Positions 9,404 to 18,488 of a DNA stretch of 56,557 nucleotides are shown one piece after another. This DNA is from an uncultured cyanobacterium. Its GTDB lineage: Bacteria; Cyanobacteriota; Cyanobacteriia; CACIAM-69d. The notes beneath the pieces are model-generated. The model ran no database searches. It was not told the DNA's origin and worked only from the letters and a program-made list of their open reading frames with translations. The stretch is taken from positions 1 to 56,557 of the forward strand of contig CALGDE010000162.1 in NCBI GenBank assembly GCA_937883785.1, written 5' to 3'. Made by a program: the position numbers and the translations under genes. Every line of letters starts with the position of its first letter. The first letter of the stretch is position 1.

Positions 9404-9624
9404 GGCAGTCCGTAAAGTTAACGGTGGGATAAGCGAGGGGCTTTTGTTTTGTCTGCAGACTTTGATTTGATCTTCAGACCTTTATTCAGACGCTTGATCT
9501 AAAAACCGACCAGTCACGGTTAAGTTCAGCAAACCTATCCTAACGATCACATTTGGCGATCGCACCTGGATAGCCAGACCAGAAAACGCCGGGATAGGTT
9601 CCACCATTCACATCTTGCTTAGTT

Positions 9625-11106
9625 TCAAAAAGGTGCAAACCGCCCCACCAATTGAGCAGGAGTCACGTTATTCACCACGCCAATGATGGCTCCCGTAGCT
9701 GCCACCCGCACCGCAGTGGCATTACCAAGAAAATCAAGCGCAAGCTGGGGCTCCGTAACGCCATTGGTTAACAGCAGCACGTCCTCACCAGAAAAGTCCG
9801 TGATCACGTCCGCATTGCCCACCACGCCATCGGACAGGGACGGGTTCAGCACAAAGCGATCGCTGCCGGGGCCGCCCGTCAGCACATCCCGCAGGCGATC
9901 GCCGCTCAGCAAATCATTACCAGGGCCGCCCGTTAAGGTGTCAAAGCCCCGACCGCCAAACAGCCGGTCATTGCCATTCCCCCCATCCAAATTATCGTGA
10001 CCTCGATTGCCAAACATCAGGTCATCACCGTCGCTACCCAGAAGCACATCGCCCCCGCGTCCAGCGGCGATTAAATCATTGCCGCCGTTGCCCTGCACCG
10101 TGTCGTTGCCCGCGTTGCTAAACAGGCGATCATCTCGGCTGGTGCCCACGAACGTGTCATTACCCGCGTTCGACTGGGCCAAGGTCAGATCAATCCAGCC
10201 TTGGTAAAAGGACACGCGAGTGTCGCCAAAAATTTCCCCAAAGCTAGTGTCGTTGGGATCGGTCACGTCAACGCCTGGGATATTAGGGCTTTGCCCATAG
10301 GACGCCACCCCGGCAATTTGCCCGTTCAGGAATGCTGGTCCCCCAGAATCTCCCCCCGATGCGCCAATTTCTGTGTTGCCCACCCCTAAATTAGGGGTGC
10401 CAAACTCTCGCCCCAGAGCGTCATTTTGGGGCAGTCCGTTGTCAAAGTCATATACCAGCTGGGATCCGGGAATCACCCCTGGAGAAATTTGCTCGCCCAC
10501 TAGCTCGTAGCGGTTTTGCCCAAAGCGCTTAACAGGAACCGATCCCTGGATTTCTCCGGCAAATCCTGTACCGGCGGCACCGTAGCCCACCCGCTGAAAC
10601 ACCTGTCCCACTTCTGTGTTGCCGCGAAAAATATCGTAGCGATTCGCCGCATCGGGGGGCACCCCTGCCAGCTCAATGATGGCAATGTCGTTGTTGTCGG
10701 CTACGCCGGTCCATCCGGGGTGAACAAAAATCCTGCTGACGGGCACAATGTTGCGCCCGACGGCGGTGTCGAAGGTGACCTGGTACGCCGCTGGATTGGG
10801 GTTTAGGTTGGGGCGATCGCCCGGATCCACGTTAAAACAGTGGGCTGCGGTCAACACATGGCGACCGGACAAGAGAAGAGCGCCGGTGCAGCTAATGTCC
10901 CCTTGTCCAAATCCCACAACGCCGTCGAAGCCGGCCCCCGCTGGCACAATAAACCGGGGATCGTTGGGATCTTCACTGGGCACAGAGATTCTAGAGCGAC
11001 GCGGAGCACCAGAAAGGTCAGACGGGCTGTGGCCAGAGAAATGATTGTCAGGCAGGTTACTAAGTAGATCTAGGCGATCGCCCAAACCAAACGGCAACGT
11101 ATCCAT
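9625..11106 (-). CDS. Secreted trypsin-like serine protease with RTX calcium-binding repeats (paralogue B)
   Basis: The 493-residue protein has the same layout as its downstream neighbour. The S1 domain has His89 in LTAAHC, Asp140 in DNNDIAI and Ser254 in GGDSGGP, followed by RTX nonapeptides (GNDTVQGNG, GNDLIAAGRG, GNDRLFGGRG) and a short C-terminal domain ending VGRFAPF. The N-terminal 35 residues differ most between the two, whereas the start of the protease domain (RRSRISVPS-DPND) is nearly identical. Unlike a zymogen cleaved from a signal peptide, it has no hydrophobic leader, so type I secretion is inferred. About 220 bases separate the genes, so co-transcription is possible but not certain. 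Confidence 0.88.
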   Translation of the reverse strand: MDTLPFGLGDRLDLLSNLPDNHFSGHSPSDLSGAPRRSRISVPSEDPNDPRFIVPAGAGFDGVVGFGQGDISCTGALLLSGRHVLTAAHCFNVDPGDRPNLNPNPAAYQVTFDTAVGRNIVPVSRIFVHPGWTGVADNNDIAIIELAGVPPDAANRYDIFRGNTEVGQVFQRVGYGAAGTGFAGEIQGSVPVKRFGQNRYELVGEQISPGVIPGSQLVYDFDNGLPQNDALGREFGTPNLGVGNTEIGASGGDSGGPAFLNGQIAGVASYGQSPNIPGVDVTDPNDTSFGEIFGDTRVSFYQGWIDLTLAQSNAGNDTFVGTSRDDRLFSNAGNDTVQGNGGNDLIAAGRGGDVLLGSDGDDLMFGNRGHDNLDGGNGNDRLFGGRGFDTLTGGPGNDLLSGDRLRDVLTGGPGSDRFVLNPSLSDGVVGNADVITDFSGEDVLLLTNGVTEPQLALDFLGNATAVRVAATGAIIGVVNNVTPAQLVGRFAPF

Positions 11107-11314
11107 ATCAACACCGAATCAACACCGAGGAGCGTACAGAGCAGAACGTGGGACAAAACAATCGCCAGGGAGGCGCAAAGTTGGATGACAGGAACACCAG
11201 CTTTTCACCGCCAAATCAGCGCTCCAATCCTAACCACCCCAAAGTGGAAGCCATGGATTTTATTGTTTGACTACAGATTTTCCGCGCGGTGACATTCCTA
11301 GCGCCGTCATGCCC

Positions 11315-12238
11315 CTATGGCTCGGCGCTTTCCGCTGGAGCGGGTGTCGGGGGAACCCGCGTTGCGCCATTTCCAGGGGCTCCGGGGGTCGTCTCCGGAA
11401 TAGCCAACCCGCTATTGTCACCGGGAGCCGCCGTCGCCAACCGCTGAATAGAATCTTTAAACTGATCGGGAGCCAGACTAGTGGCCGTGGCAAATAACTG
11501 CTGGGCCTGGTCTTCTTTACCATCCGCCTTCAGCACGATCGCCTTCGCCAAAATCGGTCGGAAGTTCTGCGGATCTAGCTCCACCGCCTTGTCATAGGTG
11601 GCGATCGCGTCGTCAAAACGCCGTAGCTGGGCATAAATCTGCCCCAGCAACATTCGCAGGGACAACATCTCCACCGATCCCGGCTGCTCCTCATTGCGAT
11701 CGTTCGCCGTATCAATGGCGTCTTGAATCAAACCGATCGCCGCCTGGGGGCGCTCTTGACTCACCAACAATACCGATAATCCCTGGAGCGCCTGAAGCTC
11801 CAACGGCGACTCCTCCAAAATCTTGCGGTAAATCGTTGCGGCTCCTTCACGATCCCCCTGCTGCTGCTTCGCTTGGGCCAGCAAAATACCGTACTGGGTT
11901 TCTTCTGGGTTCAGCTCCGATAATTTTTCCAACGGGGCGATCGCCCCCGCCACGTCCCCTAACCGCAGCCGTGCTTCCAACAACCCCCGCAAAGCCGTTT
12001 CATTCTCTGGCTCCCGCTGAAGCACAATTTCAAAAGCTTCCACCTCCGACTGCAGTAGAGCCTGATCATTGCCCGCCCCGGGTGTCTGAGCCTGTTGACC
12101 ACCGTAGCCGCCTCCCGGTCCCATAAAGCTGCCAATTAGCGGCAGTGCCGACAGACCCAAAAACGCCAGCAGCGCCAGGATTAAAATCCCGCTCATCCAC
12201 CACCGTTTCGACGACCGTTTCGATGAATCCTTAGCCAC
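11315..12238 (-). CDS. Membrane-anchored tetratricopeptide-repeat protein
   Basis: The 307-residue protein has a Lys/Ser/Arg-rich start and one membrane helix at about residues 14-36, then a Gly-rich spacer. Several TPR units follow from about residue 50 to 255 (for example ALRGLLEARLRLGDVAGAIAPLEKLSELNPEE and FDDAIATYDKAVELDPQNF, quoted in part). The last 40 residues are Pro/Ala/Thr-rich and disordered-looking. TPR arrays mediate protein-protein contacts, and no partner can be named. The orientation is probably N-in with the repeats in the periplasm or lumen, judged from the positive N-terminus. It is upstream of the protease pair on the same strand. Confidence 0.85.
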   Translation of the reverse strand: MAKDSSKRSSKRWWMSGILILALLAFLGLSALPLIGSFMGPGGGYGGQQAQTPGAGNDQALLQSEVEAFEIVLQREPENETALRGLLEARLRLGDVAGAIAPLEKLSELNPEETQYGILLAQAKQQQGDREGAATIYRKILEESPLELQALQGLSVLLVSQERPQAAIGLIQDAIDTANDRNEEQPGSVEMLSLRMLLGQIYAQLRRFDDAIATYDKAVELDPQNFRPILAKAIVLKADGKEDQAQQLFATATSLAPDQFKDSIQRLATAAPGDNSGLAIPETTPGAPGNGATRVPPTPAPAESAEP

Positions 12239-13069
12239 AGCCCACTCCCTTTCCCCAGGACGAAAATACGATTGTCACGATACCCATCATTACAAGGTGG
12301 CGACAGAAATTAAGCTCAGAACGTTAAGCAATCATATTATTGATTTTCCATAAAGTACCCGCTGATTAGGGGCTGTCATCATCTAACCCTCAAAATCACG
12401 CGTTACAAGAGTCTCAGCCGCCAACATCTTTTTGCCCTAAAAAGCCCGTATTTCCGTGGTGGAAAGCACCTCGAATTTATTGGCAACAGGACCTAAACGC
12501 TAGTTTCCCCGTGCTCTGTTTCCTAGGGATGACGTGTAACAGTTTGCACTGTCAAATAGACCTCAATGCTACAGAAAATCTAGGCACATCGAAGAAAAAA
12601 TCAAGAATCATACGGACCCCCGATGCTCACCAACGCATTCAGTAAAATAGACCAGTCCAAATAGTGCTTAAGGGCACTGAAGAACGGCAAAAAATAGTGC
12701 CTGAACTGTGTGGAATGGGCAAAGAAAGAACGTATTTATTATGTAATTGAGGTGCTTGTTTACTAATAATTGCCTGTCTGATCCTTATTTCAAGGGACTA
12801 GAGGCACCTGTGAAGAAGCACTTTTTCTATGCTCGCTTTCCCCATTTTCCGTTTTAAACTTATGTCTCCTAAGGCCAAGTTAAAAACGAGCTCACGCCCT
12901 ATTTTGAGCCTGTGCTTTGAGTCTGTAGCTGGGATATTTCATCCCGTTTCAGTGTTTTCTAAAACTGCCGACATTGCCGAGTTGCTGCGCCAAAATGGTG
13001 GCAATCGGCTACGGCAGAATCAATAGAAGCCTGTCAGTGTCCGTCTCCATACCACCGTAAGGAGGTTTT
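12239..13069. other. Non-coding gap with a degenerate repeat
   Basis: This 830-base gap separates divergent genes. It holds a degenerate family-A element (12370-12492). The rest has no recognisable gene. A 65-codon frame at 12829-13026 lies directly ahead of the next gene but has an unconvincing composition and no family resemblance. The promoter for the gene at 13070 should lie here. Confidence 0.5.
12370..12492 (+). mobile_element. Family A MITE-like element, copy 1 (degenerate)
   Basis: The left end GGGCTGTCATCATC and the later word GTCTCAGCC match the better-kept copies. The right end is eroded (GGCAACAGGAC). It is preceded by TTAG and followed by CTAA, both of YTAR form. Its 123-bp length fits the intact members (124-126 bp). 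Confidence 0.55.
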
Positions 13070-14185
13070 ATGTGCCCGTCCGATCCATCCTCAAATGCGC
13101 CACCGATTGCTCCAAAACGCCCTGCCCCCCCGGAGCCAAAAGCGCATCCGGTGTCAAAAGCGCCCTCTAAATCTGCGCCGCCTTCAGCAGAGGTTCCAGA
13201 CACTGCTCCCACCAATACTGGTCTCGCGTTTCCCCTAGCCGAGGGGGAAGATCCCAACAAGCCCAGCCCAATTCCGCCTCCCAGTGAGGCGTTGCAATAT
13301 CGGGCGATCGGCTTGGTGCGCGGGCGCTACGTACCCGACGTGGACCAGTTTACTAAAGGGCATATGGTGACCAGCGACGGCACCACGGTTAATACGGTGC
13401 TGCTGGGGCGAGTCATGAGCCTGCTAAAAAAGCACGTTGACTTAAACGTTGACCATCTTTGGGTGGTGTATCCCCGCACTCGCGCTGAAAATTTGCATAT
13501 GCAAATTGTGGGAATTTGGGAGCCAGAAACCCTTAGCAAGGGTGCCGAAGAAGAGTCCCCTGAGGGCATGACGGAAGACGTCAGTGGCGAAGAAACGGAA
13601 GTCAGTACGGATCATGACGCTGGTGACAGCACCGTCGATGAGGCGGTTGTCGATAGTGATGATGCTGGAGATGCGACAGAGCCTCAGGTGACTCGCCTAG
13701 CCAAGCCTGCGCGTCCTGCTTCTCCGGGCGATCCCGATCAGTCCGCGCCGAAAGCAGGGCGATCGCGACCGAAGCCAATTCCCTATCACGTACCGGAAGA
13801 TGGATTTTCCATTCGGGGTGAGGTGGTTCTCCAGGCAAAGGATGAGAACTACGTGATGGTGCAAATTAAGCAGCAGCCACGCCCGCCGAAGCACAAAGGC
13901 AAGGCGTTTAAGCTGCGTTTAGAAGGCAGTTTGGGCGATCGCGCCGTGGGTCACTTCTGGGATATCCAGGTGATGCGTAAGGAGGACCAGCTTACGATTT
14001 TGTCCGGCACCTCCATGGGAGCCCTACCGCCCCAGAAGCGCAAAAAGTTTGCCCCCAGTGGCAAAGGTCGTCGCCCCGGCGGTGGTTATCCCTCTGGTCG
14101 TGGCGATCGCCCCGGTGCTCCCCGATCCGAGCATCCTCGCAGCACTCCTCGTCCTGCGAAACCCCGTCCCAAAGTTCAGGAATAG
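13070..14185 (+). CDS. Cyanobacterial conserved hypothetical protein with Pro-rich and acidic linkers
   Basis: The 371-residue soluble protein has three parts. Residues 1-80 are Pro/Ala-rich and disordered-looking. Residues of about 85-165 form a folded core (ALQYRAIGLVRGRYVP, VLLGRVMSLLKKHVDL, HLWVVYPRT) that I recognise as widespread in cyanobacteria without a known role. After an acidic Glu/Asp/Thr linker and a basic Pro stretch, a second beta-rich segment (residues of about 240-320) resembles the first core's partner region. The last 40 residues are Gly/Arg/Pro-rich and strongly basic, as in RNA-binding tails. A clear AAGGAGG lies 5 bases before the ATG. A strong terminator follows at 14262. 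Nucleic-acid binding is only an inference from the tail. Confidence 0.8.
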   Translation: MCPSDPSSNAPPIAPKRPAPPEPKAHPVSKAPSKSAPPSAEVPDTAPTNTGLAFPLAEGEDPNKPSPIPPPSEALQYRAIGLVRGRYVPDVDQFTKGHMVTSDGTTVNTVLLGRVMSLLKKHVDLNVDHLWVVYPRTRAENLHMQIVGIWEPETLSKGAEEESPEGMTEDVSGEETEVSTDHDAGDSTVDEAVVDSDDAGDATEPQVTRLAKPARPASPGDPDQSAPKAGRSRPKPIPYHVPEDGFSIRGEVVLQAKDENYVMVQIKQQPRPPKHKGKAFKLRLEGSLGDRAVGHFWDIQVMRKEDQLTILSGTSMGALPPQKRKKFAPSGKGRRPGGGYPSGRGDRPGAPRSEHPRSTPRPAKPRPKVQE

Positions 14186-14261
14186 TTTTTTGATTTTTTA
14201 AAACTCTAATTCTGAATTTCAGGACTTCCAAAGCCAATATTTGCTGACAGGGCACAGACCC

Positions 14262-14290
14262 AGGCACTCTCTTCGGGGAGTGCCTTTTTA
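14262..14290 (+). terminator. Rho-independent terminator
   Basis: GGCACTC and GAGTGCC pair around a short UUCG-containing loop and are followed by TTTTT. It lies about 75 bases beyond the stop of the conserved hypothetical gene and before the convergent narB. Confidence 0.85.
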
Positions 14291-14364
14291 GTGCTCGATA
14301 CTTTTTCGGTCCTCGTGGTCATTTGCCCCCCCAAAAAGAGAGCGTTGAAAATCCTTAAAAACTG

Positions 14365-14475
14365 AGCGAAATCATCTGCGCAGCGTCTGCGTCACATCCC
14401 CATCACACTGGCTTTCAAGGCTTATACCTGCGCTTCAACTCCCCTCGGTGCCATTAGCGGCCATATTGTTAATCG
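14365..14475. repeat. Family C intergenic repeat, copy 1
   Basis: This segment shares CGCAGCGTCT, then CGCTTCAACT-CCCTC-GTGC and TTAATCG, in the same order and similar spacing with 38190-38292. Both copies lie just beyond the 3' end of a minus-strand gene (here narB). Confidence 0.45.
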
Positions 14476-14515
14476 CGAAACAATTAAGTGCGAATCGTAA
14501 TTGCGAATCACCTTG

Positions 14516-16924
14516 TCACTTTTTCTTGCTTCGCGAGTGCTTAGACGTACTTTGTGAGGTCTTGGCCCCAGTGTCGAGGGCTAAATGGACGGCGCAGGCC
14601 TTTAATTCCGGCTGCTTTGAGCTGGGACACACTTCCGAGTGGGTCAGAGCGTTAACTTCCGCCTGGGTGGCCCACAATGCCCCCCAGTGCATGGGAGCAA
14701 ATACCGTTCCTTGGGCGATCGCCTCGGTCACCTTTGCACGGAAACGCCCCTGCCCTCGGCGCGACTTAACCACCACCCAGTCTTCATTAGCTAACCCCAG
14801 CTTCTCAGCGTCGCCAGGGTGAATCTCCAAAAATGCCTCCGGGTGCATTTTGCCAATGCGTGGAATACGACCGGTGCGGGTTTGGGTGTGCCAGTGTCCA
14901 TAAAGCCGCCCGGTGGTAAACACAAAGGGAAACTCCTCCGTTGTGGGCTCAGCCAACCCTGTCGGTGCAGAGCTGCAAAACCTTGCCCGTCTATCTGGAG
15001 TGTTGAATCGACCATCCGTGTAAAGTCGCTTGGGCTCTTGGGAATCTGCTGAATTTAACGGGGACGAGGGGCGATCGCGATCGCCCGCTCCATTGCCTTT
15101 AGCTCCATTGCCATTAGCTCCGTTTCCATTGACGCCGCTGCCATTACTCCCATAGCTATTTTTTCCAGACTGATCTTGATCCGCTGGAAATGGCCACTGC
15201 AGGGGTTGCTTCGCCAAACGCTCATGGCTTAGCCCGGTAGAGTCACAGGGCTGCCCCGCCGTAATTTGCACAAATTCTCGGTGCACCGCCGCCGCGTCTT
15301 CAAAAGAGAACGCGTCAACAAAACCCAGCCGTCGCCCCACCTCCGCAAAAATTGCCCAGTCTGGCCGTGCCTCCCCAGGGGCCTCGCGAAACACCGGCAT
15401 ATAGGTCACAAACCGCTCCGAGTTGGTCATCGTGCCCGACTTCTCTCCCCACTGAGCCGCAGGCAAAATCAGATGGGCGTAGGCAGCCGTTTCCGTTGGG
15501 TAGTAGGCGTCCTGGTGAACCGTAAAGGGCGATCGCCGAAACGCAGCTTTAGCTCGGTCTAAGCTCGGAAAGCTCACCGCCGGATTAGTGGCAGCAATCC
15601 ACAAAATCCCCACCTGGTCCTGCTCCAGCGCCTCCACCATCTTCCACGCCGTCAACCCCACCTTGTCGTCAATGCTGCCCGCTGGTCGCCCCCAAAACTG
15701 CTCCACCGTTGCCCGATGCTCCGCGTTAGCCACATCTCGATAGCCAGGCAATAAATTTGCCAGCCCCCCAGCTTCCCGTCCTCCCATAGCGTTAGGCTGC
15801 CCCGTCAAAGAAAATGGCCCCGCCCCCGGCTGCCCAATTTGCCCAGTCATCAAATGCAAATTAATAATGCTGCGCGCCTTAACGGTGCCTTCGGAAGATT
15901 GGTTGATCCCCATAGACCACAGGGACAGTACCCGCTGGGAATTCGCCCAGTAACGAGCCGCCTGCTCCAAGTCCTCTTGGGCAATACCACATCGGGTTGC
16001 CACCAGCTCCGGCGGATACTCCTGCACTCGATCGCGAAACTCCTCAAAGCCCGCGGTGTGGGCGGCAATATAATCTGGCGCAATCTCCCCCCACTTCAGC
16101 AACAAATGGGCCATGCCGTAGAGCAAATCCACATCGCTCCCCGGTCGAATGGCTAAATGTAAATCCGCCACCTTCGCCGTCGCCGTTTTCCGAGGATCCA
16201 CCACCACCAGCTTTACCTCTGGATTGGTTTTATGGATTTTGCGGAATCGGTTAAAAATAATCGGATGACAGTCAGCCGTATTGGTGCCGATGGCAAACAA
16301 ACAATCGGTCAGCTCCAAATCGTCGTAGCAGTTGGGGGGACCGTCGGAACCAAAGCTTTGTTTGTAGGCCGCCACCGCGGACGACATACACAGGCGAGAA
16401 TTGGCGTCAAAATTATTGGTACCCAAGAAACCTTTCATCAGCTTCTGGGCAATGTAATAGTCCTCTGTCAAAAACTGACCGGACCCGTACATGCAGATGC
16501 CCTTTGGTCCCATTGTGTCCAGCGTTTCCTGCATCCGCGACACAATAGCATCCAGCGCCTCGTCCCAGGTCACCTGCTTAAAGTCATCGTCCAAGGACTC
16601 CCGCATCATCGGATGCAGCAGCCGATCCTTATCTAGGGACTCTAAAATCGTCGCCCCTTTCACACACACCATGCCCTGGCTAGAGGGATGCTCGCGATCA
16701 CCCCGCACCTTCGATCCTTTATTTGAGTCCTCCGGCGGCGGCAGCACCTCCAAACCACACCCCACGCCACAGTAAGGACAGGCTGTTTTAACCGCCGCTG
16801 TCGCCTTCTCAGTGGAAGAATCAACAGGAGCATCGTTCGGAATAGAAACAGCCCGGGCAGGAATGGTGTTGGAGGGAGCCGTTTTTACGGGAGATGTCAC
16901 CGACAAAGATGAGGAGTCACTCAT
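14516..16924 (-). CDS. narB: Ferredoxin-dependent assimilatory nitrate reductase NarB
   Basis: NarB reduces nitrate to nitrite with electrons from ferredoxin, using one 4Fe-4S cluster and a bis-MGD molybdenum cofactor. The cluster ligands are Cys49, Cys52, Cys56 and Cys87 ([12 protein letters not shown], then MVCVKG). Molybdopterin-oxidoreductase motifs follow, including SRLCMSSAV, where Cys is the expected Mo ligand, and the C-terminal dinucleotide-binding domain ([17 protein letters not shown]). At 802 residues it is longer than usual for two reasons: a 45-residue Ser/Thr/Pro/Ala-rich N-terminal extension, and an Asn-Gly repeat linker at residues of about 581-621 between the catalytic and C-terminal domains. 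It is the last gene of the nrt cluster; nirA (nitrite reductase) is not in the window. Confidence 0.96.
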   Translation of the reverse strand: MSDSSSLSVTSPVKTAPSNTIPARAVSIPNDAPVDSSTEKATAAVKTACPYCGVGCGLEVLPPPEDSNKGSKVRGDREHPSSQGMVCVKGATILESLDKDRLLHPMMRESLDDDFKQVTWDEALDAIVSRMQETLDTMGPKGICMYGSGQFLTEDYYIAQKLMKGFLGTNNFDANSRLCMSSAVAAYKQSFGSDGPPNCYDDLELTDCLFAIGTNTADCHPIIFNRFRKIHKTNPEVKLVVVDPRKTATAKVADLHLAIRPGSDVDLLYGMAHLLLKWGEIAPDYIAAHTAGFEEFRDRVQEYPPELVATRCGIAQEDLEQAARYWANSQRVLSLWSMGINQSSEGTVKARSIINLHLMTGQIGQPGAGPFSLTGQPNAMGGREAGGLANLLPGYRDVANAEHRATVEQFWGRPAGSIDDKVGLTAWKMVEALEQDQVGILWIAATNPAVSFPSLDRAKAAFRRSPFTVHQDAYYPTETAAYAHLILPAAQWGEKSGTMTNSERFVTYMPVFREAPGEARPDWAIFAEVGRRLGFVDAFSFEDAAAVHREFVQITAGQPCDSTGLSHERLAKQPLQWPFPADQDQSGKNSYGSNGSGVNGNGANGNGAKGNGAGDRDRPSSPLNSADSQEPKRLYTDGRFNTPDRRARFCSSAPTGLAEPTTEEFPFVFTTGRLYGHWHTQTRTGRIPRIGKMHPEAFLEIHPGDAEKLGLANEDWVVVKSRRGQGRFRAKVTEAIAQGTVFAPMHWGALWATQAEVNALTHSEVCPSSKQPELKACAVHLALDTGAKTSQSTSKHSRSKKK

Positions 16925-17127
16925 TACCAGAAACGGGTTGAGAAAAAAGGATAAAAAATGAGCTGATAAAAATTCTTAGTTAGGGTTACTGGCAAGCTTC
17001 AGTGCAATTTTGCCACTCAGCAAAAATAGAGTGAAAGCTATATCAATAAAGCCACACCAACAATAATATTGGAGCGCAAAAGAAATGGAAGATTCAATAC
17101 AGAACAATAGAAACAAAAATTACAATT

Positions 17128-17157
17128 GAGACCAACCTTATGGAGCAGATTGGTCTC
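17128..17157 (-). terminator. Possible attenuator/terminator hairpin between nrtD and narB
   Basis: GAGACCAA and TTGGTCTC form perfect 8-bp arms around a 14-base loop. On the minus (transcribed) strand the hairpin is followed by AATTGTAATTTTTG, which is T-rich but not a clean run. It could lower narB expression relative to nrt genes or stabilise the upstream mRNA. Confidence 0.45.
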
Positions 17158-17366
17158 GGTTTGATGACTTTCTAATGATCTTTTCGACTAATCTTTTCGA
17201 CCTTTTTTGCCGCCCAGCATTAGGCAAGAAGTCGAAAACGCTGCGGAAAATAGCTCTAGAGAAATTGCTTCGCCACACCACAAAGCCGACGATTCAAGGT
17301 CAAAGCACTAGGAGCATCGTCTAGGCGATCCCCTAAACCTTTTTATCAATACGCCATTACTTCTAG

Positions 17367-17490
17367 GGGCGATTATCATCCAAAGCTCAAAGCCAGTAAA
17401 AACAAGGGTTTCAGCCCCTAATTGCTTTATTTTGAAAGGGTCTAGATCCCTCACTGTGTGAAGCTTCCAGCACTTAATTGATGACATACC
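17367..17490 (+). mobile_element. Family A MITE-like element, copy 2 (nrtD-narB gap)
   Basis: The element runs from GGGCGATTATCATC to TGATGACATACC and is flanked on both sides by CTAG (17363-17366 and 17491-17494), a perfect 4-bp duplication. The internal TTTCAGCCCC pairs with the left end. It lies just after nrtD. Confidence 0.75.
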
Positions 17491-17507
17491 CTAGTTGCTT
17501 ACTCAAC

Positions 17508-18344
17508 TTACGTATCGTCGTGGGCAAAGCGGCGGAACAGGAAGTCCAAAGCGTAGTTCCGTAGCTCGTAGTAGCGAGGATCTTCCATCATGCGATCACG
17601 AGCTCGAGGTCGGTTAAAGGGAATTTCCATCACCTCACCAATTTGCGCTGCCGGACCATTTGTCATCATTACCAGACGATCCGCCAAGTACAGCGCCTCA
17701 TCAATATCGTGGGTAATCATCAACACCGTCAGCTCATGCTCCCGCCAAATGTCGAGAAGCTCATCCTGCAGTTCTTCACGGGTGATGGGATCTAGGGCAC
17801 CAAAAGGCTCATCCAAAATCAGCACCTTGGGACGAATAGCCAACGCCCGAGCAATGGAGACCCGCTGCTTCATTCCCCCGGAAATTTGCGACGGGCTTTT
17901 ATTTGCCGCCTCCGTCAACCCCACCATTTCCAGGTGCTTTTGGGTGATGTCGTGGATTTCTTCCTTGCTTTTGTCCTTGTAAACCGTCTTTACCGCCAGG
18001 TACACATTGTCATAAACCGACTTCCAAGGCAGCAGGGCATAGTTTTGAAACACCACCATCCGGTCCGGCCCCGGCTCGACGATTTTTGCTTCCTCCAGCC
18101 GCACTTCCCCCTCCGTGGGCTCCAAAAACCCTGCCACCATATTTAGCAAGGTGGACTTACCACAGCCTGAGTGCCCAATAACACACACAAACTGTCCCTT
18201 TTGCACATTAAGGTCAATGCCATCCAGCACGGGATAAACCCCGTTTGGGGTGGGATAGCTTTTAGAAACGCCGTCAATTTGAAGAAACACGGGCTCAGAC
18301 CGCGCTTCGGCGGACTCTTGGGGTGTATTTGTCAAGGTTTGCAT
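17508..18344 (-). CDS. nrtD: Nitrate ABC transporter ATP-binding protein NrtD
   Basis: This is the 278-residue single-domain ATPase of the nitrate/nitrite ABC importer and forms a heterodimer with NrtC. The Walker A motif is GHSGCGKST, the signature SGGMKQR, Walker B LILDEPFGALD and the switch His in MITHDID. Its C-terminus (RDRMMEDPRYYELRNYALDFLF) is the typical NrtD tail and, unlike NrtC, has no substrate-binding-like domain. The N-terminal 20 residues are polar and variable. It follows nrtC on the same strand after 144 bases, and this is the one gap in the cluster without a family-A element. Confidence 0.95.
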   Translation of the reverse strand: MQTLTNTPQESAEARSEPVFLQIDGVSKSYPTPNGVYPVLDGIDLNVQKGQFVCVIGHSGCGKSTLLNMVAGFLEPTEGEVRLEEAKIVEPGPDRMVVFQNYALLPWKSVYDNVYLAVKTVYKDKSKEEIHDITQKHLEMVGLTEAANKSPSQISGGMKQRVSIARALAIRPKVLILDEPFGALDPITREELQDELLDIWREHELTVLMITHDIDEALYLADRLVMMTNGPAAQIGEVMEIPFNRPRARDRMMEDPRYYELRNYALDFLFRRFAHDDT

Positions 18345-18488
18345 AACGTTGTCGGGGTCTAGGAACGTGGGGAAGCAGTGGGAACGTCGCGTTATTAGCG
18401 GTGTAAATCTCTTAGTGGGTTCCGGTAGTGGGCCCTGGTATTGAGGGACGGTGGGGAAACACCAAAAAACACCAAAAGTCAGGGACCG

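Larger units (their letters stand above)
16925..17507. other. nrtD-narB intergenic region
   Basis: This 583-base gap holds a family-A MITE near nrtD and an 8-bp-arm hairpin (17128-17157). The words ATCTTTTCGAC occur twice near 17175-17200. No gene was seen. The gap is long for an operon, so narB may have its own promoter; no GTA-N8-TAC site was found here on reading. Confidence 0.55.

Noticed and set aside
12829-13026. 65-codon frame just ahead of the 13070 gene, considered as a leader peptide
   Set aside because: No conserved pattern, and the next gene has its own strong ribosome-binding site.
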